Assembly (NCBI GenBank): GCA_041497995.1
Contig: JBGQHM010000059.1
Location: 1 to 24,582 of the forward strand
DNA length: 24,582 nt
Origin: DATKMS01 sp041497995
GTDB lineage: Bacteria; Desulfobacterota; Binatia; HRBIN30
Direction of reading: 5' to 3'
The notes beneath the pieces were generated by a model. It worked only from the letters and a program-made list of their open reading frames with translations. It was not told the origin of the DNA and made no database searches. The number at the start of each line of letters is the position of its first letter. Position 1 is the stretch's first letter. Positions 8,905-15,899 of the stretch are shown piece by piece. A program made the position numbers and the translations under genes.

Positions 8905-8945
8905 GCGACCAACGGGAGCGGCCCATAGAAGGACGCTGGGCGCAG
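8905..8945 (+). repeat. Imperfect 41-bp repeat, copy A
   Basis: It starts GCGACCAACGGGAGCGG and ends ACGCTGGGCGCAG. It aligns over its whole length with 14209-14250, with a handful of mismatches and one gap. It ends 22 bases before the amidohydrolase start. The core CATAG also recurs at 8901-8905, so this copy is partly duplicated. Confidence 0.6.
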
Positions 8946-8956
8946 CCCGTACGAGC

Positions 8957-8961
8957 GGAGG
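8957..8961 (+). promoter_or_regulatory. Ribosome-binding site deciding the amidohydrolase start
   Basis: GGAGG touches ATG 8962 directly but sits 6 bases before ATG 8968, so the second ATG is the better start. Confidence 0.7.
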
Positions 8962-8967
8962 ATGGCG

Positions 8968-10656
8968 ATGGAGTACGACCTGAAGATCACTGGCGGCACG
9001 ATCATTGACGGCACTGGCACGCCGGGATTCGCGGGTGACGTCGCGATACGCTCGGGCAAGATCGCGGCTGTTGGCCATGCACCGGGCGCTGCGACGAAGA
9101 CGATCGACGCCAGCGGGCGTGCGGTCGCGCCCGGGTTCGTCGACGTGCATACGCATTACGATGCCCAAGTGCTGTGGGACCGCATGCTGAGCATCTCGCC
9201 GTGGCACGGCGTCACCACCGTGGTGATAGGCAACTGCGGTTTCGGCGTGGCACCGACGCGCCCGGCACATCGGCCACTCATCCTGCGGACACTGGAAAAG
9301 GTCGAGGGCATGAGCTTCGACGCGCTGGAGGCTGGCGTCGGCACCGACTGGCCCTTCGAGACGTTCCCCGAGTATCTCGATGCCGTCGAGCGGCGTGGCA
9401 TGGCGATCAACGTTGCGGCCTTGATCGGTCACACGCCGGTGCGTCTCTACGTCATGGGCGAGGAAGCGACGCAACGTGCCGCGACCGATACGGAGGTCGC
9501 ACAGATGCGCGCCATCGTCCGCGACGCCATCGACGCCGGCGCCGTCGGCTTCGCGACGTCGAAGGCACCGACGCACGTCGGGTACGGTGGCCGGCCAGTG
9601 CCTAGCCGTGCGGCGGACTTCGCCGAGGTACAGGCCATCGCCGACGCGTTGCGCGAGGCCGGACGTGGCGTCGTGCAGGCAACTGTCGGCCCCGGCCTAT
9701 TCTTCGACGAGTTCGCGAAGCTTGCCGGATCGAGCGGCCGCACCGTCACCTGGACCGCGCTGCTCGCCGGTATGCTCGGGCCCGGCTCGCACCGCATGTT
9801 GCTCGACCGGTCCATCGACTTGATCCGCCAAGGATTCCCTGTGGTGCCGCAGGTGAGTTGCCGGCCGCTCAATCTCGACTTCGACTTCAAGGAACCGTTT
9901 GCCTTTGAATCGTTGCCGATGTTCGCACCGGTATCGGCCACCGACGCGGCGGGCAAAGCGCGTATCTACCGCGATCCGGGGTTCCGTGAGTCGGTGAAGG
10001 CCGCGTACGGTTCCAGCATGGCCGGGCCGTTCAACGATTTCGGCGAGCGCATGTGGATCTCGTCTTGCCCGCATGACCGCGCCCTCGAAGAGCGGACCAT
10101 CGCCAGCGTCGCAGCCGAGCGCGGCGTCCATCCGATTGACGTCATGTTCGACCTCGCGCTCGAATCGAACCTCGCAGCACGCTTCCGCATGGCGCTGATC
10201 AACTTCGACGAGGACGCGGTCGCCGAGTTGCTCAGCGACCATCACACGGTGCTGGGTCTCTCCGACGCCGGCGCTCACGCCAGCCAGCTGTGCGACGCGT
10301 GCTTCTCGACGCATCTGCTGGGCCACTGGGTGCGAGAGAAAGAGACATTGACGCTGGAGGAAGCGGTCCGCATGCTGACAACACGCCCCGCCGAAGTCTT
10401 CGGCATCACCGACCGCGGCCGCCTGGCCGTGGGCATGCCCGCCGACGTGGTGGTCTTCGATCCGCGCACCGTGGGCGCGAGCAAGCTGCGTCGGGTAAAC
10501 GACATGCCCGCGAGCGCGGACCGTCTGATCGCCGACGCGATCGGCATCGAGGCGGTGATCGTCAACGGTACGGTCATCCGGCGTAACGGCAAGGACGTTG
10601 TCGACCCAGATGGTGCGCTGCCGGGGAAACTGCTGCGCAATGGCCAGGCGCGGTGA
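8968..10656 (+). CDS. Amidohydrolase, N-acyl-D-amino-acid deacylase (D-aminoacylase) family
   Basis: A metal-dependent hydrolase of 562 residues. It shows the typical N-terminal small beta domain (LKITGGTIIDGTGTPG), the first metal site APGFVDVHTHYDAQ (His61, His63, Asp65), the IGNCGFGVAPTRP segment whose Cys bridges metals in D-aminoacylases, the late LSDAGAH motif with the catalytic Asp, and the C-terminal RGRLAVGMPADVVVFD that closes the fold. Family members remove acyl groups from N-acyl-D-amino acids, but this large subgroup with HTHYDAQ and ISPWHGVTTVV is often annotated only as amidohydrolase or D-aminoacylase and may act on other cyclic amides. It lies in the same direction as the oxidoreductase upstream but about 190 bases away, with a repeat element in the gap, so it probably has its own promoter. 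A hairpin (10666-10685) follows the stop. Confidence 0.88.
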   Translation: MEYDLKITGGTIIDGTGTPGFAGDVAIRSGKIAAVGHAPGAATKTIDASGRAVAPGFVDVHTHYDAQVLWDRMLSISPWHGVTTVVIGNCGFGVAPTRPAHRPLILRTLEKVEGMSFDALEAGVGTDWPFETFPEYLDAVERRGMAINVAALIGHTPVRLYVMGEEATQRAATDTEVAQMRAIVRDAIDAGAVGFATSKAPTHVGYGGRPVPSRAADFAEVQAIADALREAGRGVVQATVGPGLFFDEFAKLAGSSGRTVTWTALLAGMLGPGSHRMLLDRSIDLIRQGFPVVPQVSCRPLNLDFDFKEPFAFESLPMFAPVSATDAAGKARIYRDPGFRESVKAAYGSSMAGPFNDFGERMWISSCPHDRALEERTIASVAAERGVHPIDVMFDLALESNLAARFRMALINFDEDAVAELLSDHHTVLGLSDAGAHASQLCDACFSTHLLGHWVREKETLTLEEAVRMLTTRPAEVFGITDRGRLAVGMPADVVVFDPRTVGASKLRRVNDMPASADRLIADAIGIEAVIVNGTVIRRNGKDVVDPDGALPGKLLRNGQAR

Positions 10657-10665
10657 TCCCAAGAA

Positions 10666-10685
10666 GCCGGGGTTGAAACCCCGGC
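10666..10685 (+). terminator. Perfect hairpin after amidohydrolase gene
   Basis: GCCGGGGT-TGAA-ACCCCGGC, an 8-bp stem with a 4-base loop, 9 bases after the stop. There is no T-run. It could be a terminator or the first unit of the palindrome cluster that follows. Confidence 0.5.
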
Positions 10686-10850
10686 CGACCATCAGACGCC
10701 GCGCCGCGGCGGGGATGAGCAGAAGGGTGGCGGGCAGAGCATCGCGTAGCGATCGCATGGTGGTAGCCGGGGGATTCATCCCCCGGGGGGGCGGTGCCGG
10801 GGATGGTGGCGTCGCGTAGCGACGCTCGAATCCCCGCCGGCACCTCCGGC
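10666..10850. repeat. Cluster of nested palindromes (REP-like)
   Basis: At least five inverted repeats occur in about 180 bases: 10666-10685; 10741-10753 (ATCGC-GTA-GCGAT); 10767-10786 (CCGGGGGA-TTCA-TCCCCCGG); 10809-10825 (GCGTCGC-GTA-GCGACGC); and an outer stem of 10793-10804 with 10830-10844 that encloses the fourth. Two units share the CGC-GTA-GCG core next to a GGGGAT/ATCCCC arm, so they look like diverged copies of one unit. The cluster ends about 20 bases from the stop of an IS200-like transposase remnant. This arrangement resembles REP sequences mobilised by REP-associated tyrosine transposases. There are no direct repeats with regular spacing, so it is not a CRISPR array. Confidence 0.6.
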
Positions 10851-10865
10851 GTCCGCCACCACCGA

Positions 10866-11003
10866 TCACCCCCACAGGTAGCGTTCGTCATACTCGATGC
10901 CTTGCTTGTCAAGGAAGGTTCGGTACTCATCCTGAAACGTCCACCGGCGGTGGTGGCAACAATGTGGCGTGTCATAGTGCGGAACGCAATGCTCCAAGGC
11001 GAT
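10866..11003 (-). pseudogene. C-terminal remnant of IS200-like / REP-associated tyrosine transposase
   Basis: On the minus strand the frame ending in TGA at 10866-10868 reads RRWTFQDEYRTFLDKQGIEY followed by DERYLWG. From memory, this is the usual C-terminus of IS200-type Y1 transposases and RAYT proteins (pattern ...FQEEY..FL..HGI.YDERYVWG). About 28 residues are convincing; upstream residues (LEHCVPHYDTPHCC) are weaker. The frame is closed upstream by the TAG stop of the neighbouring oxidoreductase at 11004-11006, and no catalytic HUH or Tyr region is present. It is therefore a dead fragment. Confidence 0.6.
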
Positions 11004-11906
11004 CTAGCTCGAAGCCTGCGCGCTGAACCGCGGCGCCACATTACTCATGAACACATCCAGCTGATCGACGAAGTCTGCAAGGCTACGGCTGTGGAAGCGG
11101 AGCGTGAGGACAGTCGCGCCGATGCGCTGATACTCGGCCACGGTGTCGATGGTCGCTGGAATGCGGTCGGGCGTGCTCACGTCGATCGGCGGTTCGGGTG
11201 CGAAGATCAGGTTGATCGGTTCTGCGCGGTCGAGCCACTCGCGCCATTGGCGCGCACGATGGAGGAGAGATGCGAGCTGCGCGTGTGTGAAACCGAATGG
11301 GTCCCAACCGTCGGCGACCTGCAAGGCGCGGCGCAGGGAGCGCGGGGTGCGACCGCCGAGCCAGATGGGCATGCGCTCTTGGACGGCCCACGGGTCGACG
11401 ATGAAATTACCGAACGCAAAATGGCTGCCGGCGTACTCCGGCTGACGTTTGCCGAGCGCTGCACGCAGCGCCAGCAGCGCGTCTTCGTAACGCGCGCCGC
11501 GGCCGTCGAAGTCGATACCGAGCAACTCGAACTCCTCGCGTAGACTACCGACGCCGACGCCGGCGATGACGCGGCCGCCAGACAAACGGTCCAGCGTGCC
11601 CAGCCGCTTCGCGAGCTCCAGCGGATGATGGTACGGCAATACCAACACGTGCGTGACCAGCTTGATGCGCTCGGTCATCGCCGCAAAGAACCCGAGCGTC
11701 GCGAGCGGATCGTAGTAGCGGCTGCCGCGCGTCGCCGCCGCTGCCGCCGGGATTGCCACATGGTCGCTGCAGGTGAGGTGGTGGTAGCCCAACCGATCGG
11801 CTGCCTCCGCAATGTGCCGCAAATCGGCAACGCTCGCCGTCTCTTCCCAGCCGTTGTGGACGCGCGGATTGAGGGTCACGATCGGCGTCGTCAGTCCGAA
11901 ATGCAT
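11004..11906 (-). CDS. LLM class (luciferase-like) F420-dependent oxidoreductase, second copy
   Basis: A 300-residue TIM-barrel flavin/F420 oxidoreductase of the luciferase superfamily. Visible signatures are MHFGLTTPIVTLNPRVH, AADRLGYHHLTCSDHVAIP, RIKLVTHVLVLPYHHPLELA, GTLDRLSGGRVIAGVGVGSL with EEFELLG, and MPIWLGGRTPRSLRRALQVADGW. The HHPLELAKRLGTLDRLSGGR stretch is the best family marker. It differs clearly from the other copy at 7870-8775, so this is a separate paralogue rather than a recent duplication. It lies alone on the minus strand, divergent from the GH31 gene with 95 bases between. There is no strong ribosome-binding site before ATG 11906. The extreme C-terminus (APRFSAQASS) abuts the transposase remnant, so the last residues may not be original. 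Substrate unknown. Confidence 0.9.
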   Translation of the reverse strand: MHFGLTTPIVTLNPRVHNGWEETASVADLRHIAEAADRLGYHHLTCSDHVAIPAAAAATRGSRYYDPLATLGFFAAMTERIKLVTHVLVLPYHHPLELAKRLGTLDRLSGGRVIAGVGVGSLREEFELLGIDFDGRGARYEDALLALRAALGKRQPEYAGSHFAFGNFIVDPWAVQERMPIWLGGRTPRSLRRALQVADGWDPFGFTHAQLASLLHRARQWREWLDRAEPINLIFAPEPPIDVSTPDRIPATIDTVAEYQRIGATVLTLRFHSRSLADFVDQLDVFMSNVAPRFSAQASS

Positions 11907-12001
11907 GAGTCCGTATACCCCAAGTCATGCCTGCCCGACTACTTGGCCGCAGTTCATCGGTGCTTGTGCGGCGGCGTGGCAGCGTGATTTAAACACAACC
12001 T

Positions 12002-14161
12002 GTGACCCCACACCGGGCTCCTCGAACTGCGCTGATCGCCGTGGTGCTGGCGTCGCTCGCCGCCTGCGGTGGTACGGTGCCGGTTTCCACTCCGGCTGCG
12101 TCTAATGTCCGTTTCGAGTTCCTGAGCGATCGCATACGCGTGCACAGTGACGCCGCGACTGCCGAGATTCGCTTCGCACCCTACAGCCTCGCGTTCTTCG
12201 GCGCCGATGCGGCTCAGCCCGTTGCCAACGAGTCCCCTGCCGGCGGTGTCTTTTATGAGCGCGGCGGCACAACGTATACGCTGGGGTTGGTGCGGCAGTA
12301 TCACACGCTCGCCGACGGCGTCGAGCTGACGGTCGACACGAGTGAGAACACGCCGGCTACCGTTTCCGTCCGCTTCCTCACCGATCGAACATTGGAAGTC
12401 ACTGTGAACCCGCCCGCGCCCGAGACGGTCACTGCCCTCGGCGACAAGTGGGACTCGCCGGACGATGAGCTGATCTACGGCCTCACCGAACGCTTGCGCG
12501 ACTCGAAGCCGATATCGCCAGGGAAGATCGACATTCCCGTTGAAGACACGCAACCCGTCGAGGTCGGATCGCTGAACCGGCGCGGCGAGACAGTCGAGAT
12601 GTACGTCCGGCCGACGTTCGCGGTCTACTCGCCTTTCTACCAGAGCTCGCGCGGCTACGGTTTGGCAGTCGCGGGCACGACCGTCGGCGTCTTCGACCTC
12701 GCCAAGACCGACCCTCACTCGATCAACTTCCGCTTTGAGACCGGCAACGCGCCCGCAAGTCGCCACCTGCAGTTCCATCTTTTTTTCGGACCCGAGCACA
12801 CCACCATCGTCGATGAATACACCGCGCTCACGGGGCGGCCGTTCGTCCCGCCGGAGTGGGCGTTCCTCAACTGGCGCTGGCGGGACACGCTGGACGTTGG
12901 CGCGCCCACACCGCTCGACGGCACACCGATGAACGCGGAGTTCGTCGACGACATCACCATGTTCGAAGCGCTCGGCATCCCGGCAGGCCTGTACCACTTC
13001 GACCGGCCGGTGTTGCAGGGCGAGTTTGGCTTTGCACGCTTCGCTTGGGACGAGGATCGCTTGCCGAACGTCGAAGCGATGCTGCAGGCGCTGCGCCGCC
13101 GCGGGTACCACTTCACGACATGGAGCAGCATGTGGGCGTGCGGCAGCGGCACCGATGACAACGGTACCGAGGCGAAGCGTCTGGGCTACTTGGCGCCGGG
13201 CTCGAATGGAACCCCGAAGTGCGCCGACGTCGGCGGCGGCAGCTTCATTCTCGACATCACCAATGCCGCCATGCGCCAATGGTGGGAAGGCAAGCTGCGC
13301 GACTTCATCACCGCGCAGGACCTCGACGGCATCAAGCTGGACCGCGGTGAGGAGTTTATCCCGTCGGCAGCCACGGACATCTGGCACGACGGCCGCACGG
13401 GCCGCGAGGTCCGCAACGACTATCCGACGATCCAAGCGCAGGTCCACCACGACGCCTTGCGCGCCGTCCGCGGCGACGATTTCGTACTCATCACCCGTTC
13501 CGCCTACACCGGCACACAGCATTGGGCGCTCGTGTGGGGCGGCGACACCCCTGGCAGCACGCAGTTCGGCATCGGCCCCAGCACCGACCTCGGATTGCGT
13601 AGCGCGATCATCAGCCAGCAGCGCGCCGCGTTCATGGGATTTCCGATCTGGGGATCCGACACCGGCGGCTACTACCAGTTTAAGAACCGCGAGGTGTTGG
13701 CGCGCTGGATCGAGTTCAGCGCCTTCTCCGGCATCATGGAGATCGGTGGCCACGGCACCCACGCGCCGTGGGACATGCCCACCGACCCGAGCTACGACCA
13801 GGAGATGATCGACATCTACAAACGTTACACCCAGCTCCGCGTCACGCTGCACGACTACATCGTCGCGGCCGCCAAGCACGCCGGCGAGACGGCCTTGCCC
13901 ATCGTGCGGCCGCTGGTGTTCGCCTACCGCGACGATGCGAACGTGAAGGACCGCTGGGACGAGTACCTCTTCGGTCCGGACTTGTTGGTAGCGCCGATCT
14001 GGAAAATCGGCCAACGCTCCCGCGAGGTGTACTTCCCCGGCGGCACCTGGCGGAGCTACTGGGATCGTTCGCAGCAGTACCAAGGACCGAGCACCGTCAC
14101 GATCGACGTGCCGCTCGATACGATCCCGGTCTTTGTTCGCGGCGACGCCCAGGTCCCCTGA
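12002..14161 (+). CDS. Glycoside hydrolase family 31 lipoprotein (alpha-glucosidase/alpha-xylosidase type)
   Basis: A retaining alpha-glycosidase of 719 residues from GTG 12002. An N-terminal lipoprotein signal (hydrophobic TALIAVVLAS then lipobox LAAC, Cys22) implies anchoring in the cell envelope after export. After an N-terminal beta-sandwich comes the (beta/alpha)8 barrel: PPEWAFLNWRWRD near 283-295, the nucleophile motif DGIKLDRGEE (Asp447), WGGDTPGS (proposed acid/base Asp515), and GFPIWGSDTGGY near 546-557. The C-terminal beta domain has FGPDLLVAPIW and YFPGGTWRSYW, typical of GH31. Whether it prefers glucose, xylose or sulfoquinovose units cannot be decided by eye. No sugar transporter or regulator is adjacent. 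It is followed by 150 bases and then an aldehyde dehydrogenase gene. Confidence 0.9.
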   Translation: MTPHRAPRTALIAVVLASLAACGGTVPVSTPAASNVRFEFLSDRIRVHSDAATAEIRFAPYSLAFFGADAAQPVANESPAGGVFYERGGTTYTLGLVRQYHTLADGVELTVDTSENTPATVSVRFLTDRTLEVTVNPPAPETVTALGDKWDSPDDELIYGLTERLRDSKPISPGKIDIPVEDTQPVEVGSLNRRGETVEMYVRPTFAVYSPFYQSSRGYGLAVAGTTVGVFDLAKTDPHSINFRFETGNAPASRHLQFHLFFGPEHTTIVDEYTALTGRPFVPPEWAFLNWRWRDTLDVGAPTPLDGTPMNAEFVDDITMFEALGIPAGLYHFDRPVLQGEFGFARFAWDEDRLPNVEAMLQALRRRGYHFTTWSSMWACGSGTDDNGTEAKRLGYLAPGSNGTPKCADVGGGSFILDITNAAMRQWWEGKLRDFITAQDLDGIKLDRGEEFIPSAATDIWHDGRTGREVRNDYPTIQAQVHHDALRAVRGDDFVLITRSAYTGTQHWALVWGGDTPGSTQFGIGPSTDLGLRSAIISQQRAAFMGFPIWGSDTGGYYQFKNREVLARWIEFSAFSGIMEIGGHGTHAPWDMPTDPSYDQEMIDIYKRYTQLRVTLHDYIVAAAKHAGETALPIVRPLVFAYRDDANVKDRWDEYLFGPDLLVAPIWKIGQRSREVYFPGGTWRSYWDRSQQYQGPSTVTIDVPLDTIPVFVRGDAQVP

Positions 14162-14208
14162 CAGGCTCCACACTGCTTCCAGCAGCCCGTCGGACTTGGC
14201 AGCCAGCA

Positions 14209-14250
14209 GCGACCATCGGGAGCGGGCCATAGAAATGACGCTGACCGCAG
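14209..14250 (+). repeat. Imperfect 42-bp repeat, copy B
   Basis: It starts GCGACCATCGGGAGCGGG and ends GACGCTGACCGCAG. It matches 8905-8945 along its whole length. It lies 61 bases before the aldehyde dehydrogenase start and about 50 bases after the GH31 stop. Confidence 0.6.
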
Positions 14251-14311
14251 GTCCTGGCGTCCGCGACCGCGTTTTGGCTAGAATGCGGCAATTCACCGAG
14301 AGGAGGATCCC

Positions 14312-15850
14312 ATGGCGCTAGCAAGTATGCAGTCTGCATACCCGGGTGTTGATCCCGAGGTGCATCAGTTCATCCGCAGCCGCACACGCCGCATGCTCAT
14401 CGACGGCAAGTGGGTGGAAGCAGCCTCCGGAAAGACCCTGACGACCTATGATCCAGCCACAGAGGAGCCGCTCGCCGAGGTTCCGGCGGGCGAGAAGGAA
14501 GATGTCGATCGTGCTGTGCGTGCGGCGCGGCGCGCATTCGAGAGCGGTCCGTGGCGGCGCATGACGCCGTCTGAGCGCGGCCGCGCACTGTGGAAGCTTG
14601 CCGATCTCATCGAAGCGCGCACCGAGGAATTCGCGCAGCTCGAGACATTGGACAACGGAAAGCCGCTGACGGTGGCACGCGTCGCCGACATTCCCCTCGT
14701 CGTCGACCACTTCCGCTACTACGCGGGCTGGGCCACCAAGGTCGAAGGTGAGACGATTCCCGTCTCCACGCCCGGCCAGCGCTTCCTGAACTACACGCTA
14801 CGCGAGCCGGTCGGTGTCATCGGCCAGATCATCCCGTGGAATTTCCCGTTGCTCATGGCGGCCTGGAAGCTCGCCGTGGCGCTCGCCTGCGGCAACACCG
14901 TGGTGCTCAAGCCGGCCGAGCAGACGCCGCTGTCGGCTCTGCGCCTCGCTGAGCTGTTCGAAGAGGCCGGCTTCCCGCCCGGCGTCGTGAACATCGTCAC
15001 CGGCTACGGCGAGACGGCCGGCGCGGCCATCGCGGCGCATCCGGACATCGACAAGGTCGCGTTTACCGGGTCGACGGAGGTCGGACGCCTCATCATGCAG
15101 GCGGCGACAGGCAACCTGAAGCGTGTCTCGTTGGAGCTGGGTGGCAAGTCGCCGAACATCGTGTTCGCCGACGCCGATCTCGACGAGGCCGCCATCGGTG
15201 CCGCGTCGGCGATCTATTTCAATCACGGCCAATGCTGCTGCGCGGGCTCGCGGCTGTTCATTGAGCAGAAGGCGTACGACAAGGTCGTGCCGCGGCTCAT
15301 CGAATACTCCGAGAAGATCAAGTTGGGCCCCGGCATGGACCCTACGAGCGAGATGGGCCCGCTGGTATCGAGCGAACAGTACGATCGCGTCACCGGTTAC
15401 CTGGCTGCAGGCAAGAAGGAGGGCGCGAAGGCGGTGGCCGGCGGTGGGCGCCCGAAGGAGCTCAGCAAGGGCTACTTCGTGAGGCCAACAGTGTTCGCTG
15501 ATGTGAAGCCCGACATGAAGGTCATCCGCGAGGAGATCTTCGGACCGGTGGTGTGTGCCATCCCGTTCAAGGATGTGGAGGAAGTGGCGGCGGCGGGCAA
15601 CGATACGACCTACGGACTGGCGGCCGCGGTGTGGACGCGTGACATCCAGAAGGCGCACCGCATGGCCGAAACCTTGAGGGCAGGCACCGTGTGGATCAAC
15701 TGTTACAACGTGTTCGACGCTGCGTCACCATTCGGCGGCTACAAACAAAGCGGTTTTGGAAGAGAGATGGGAAAGGCGGCGCTGGAAATGTACACGCAAG
15801 TCAAGAGCGTGTGGGTGAATCTCGGCGCGCACAGTACCAACGGATCGTAG
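14312..15850 (+). CDS. Aldehyde dehydrogenase (ALDH1/2-like)
   Basis: An NAD(P)-dependent aldehyde dehydrogenase of 512 residues that oxidises aldehydes to carboxylates in the cytoplasm. AGGAGG at 14301-14306, 5 bases before the ATG, fixes the start. The catalytic set is complete: PWNFP (Asn177), LELGGKSPNIV (Glu275, general base), and NHGQCCCAGSR with the nucleophile Cys309 in the middle of a triple Cys, as in ALDH1/2-type enzymes. EEIFGPV near 408 binds the cofactor ribose. SPFGGYKQSGFGRE near the end is also typical. Broad-specificity or betaine/phenylacetaldehyde-type activity is possible; the substrate is not resolved. It ends before a perfect hairpin, facing a second aldehyde dehydrogenase gene. 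Confidence 0.95.
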   Translation: MALASMQSAYPGVDPEVHQFIRSRTRRMLIDGKWVEAASGKTLTTYDPATEEPLAEVPAGEKEDVDRAVRAARRAFESGPWRRMTPSERGRALWKLADLIEARTEEFAQLETLDNGKPLTVARVADIPLVVDHFRYYAGWATKVEGETIPVSTPGQRFLNYTLREPVGVIGQIIPWNFPLLMAAWKLAVALACGNTVVLKPAEQTPLSALRLAELFEEAGFPPGVVNIVTGYGETAGAAIAAHPDIDKVAFTGSTEVGRLIMQAATGNLKRVSLELGGKSPNIVFADADLDEAAIGAASAIYFNHGQCCCAGSRLFIEQKAYDKVVPRLIEYSEKIKLGPGMDPTSEMGPLVSSEQYDRVTGYLAAGKKEGAKAVAGGGRPKELSKGYFVRPTVFADVKPDMKVIREEIFGPVVCAIPFKDVEEVAAAGNDTTYGLAAAVWTRDIQKAHRMAETLRAGTVWINCYNVFDAASPFGGYKQSGFGREMGKAALEMYTQVKSVWVNLGAHSTNGS

Positions 15851-15856
15851 CTCTCA

Positions 15857-15887
15857 TCCCGCGGGTGGCCATCGGCCACCCGCGGGA
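15857..15887. terminator. Perfect 14-bp hairpin, bidirectional terminator candidate
   Basis: TCCCGCGGGTGGCC, loop ATC, GGCCACCCGCGGGA: no mismatches. It lies between the stops of two convergent aldehyde dehydrogenase genes, 6 bases from one and 12 from the other. It lacks a T-run, so it may halt transcription by structure alone or protect both 3' ends. Confidence 0.7.
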
Positions 15888-15899
15888 CTTCCGATTGCG

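Noticed and set aside
10666..10850. CRISPR-like array
   Set aside because: Units are palindromes of different length with irregular spacing and no constant direct repeat.
10820..10860. tRNA-like T-arm (CTCGAATCC followed by a CCA-like end)
   Set aside because: No matching anticodon or D arm can be folded; the bases are part of the nested palindromes.
11954..14296. 780-codon open frame on the minus strand opposite the GH31 gene
   Set aside because: Arg/Val/Asp/Ala-rich composition without domains, while the plus frame carries all GH31 motifs.
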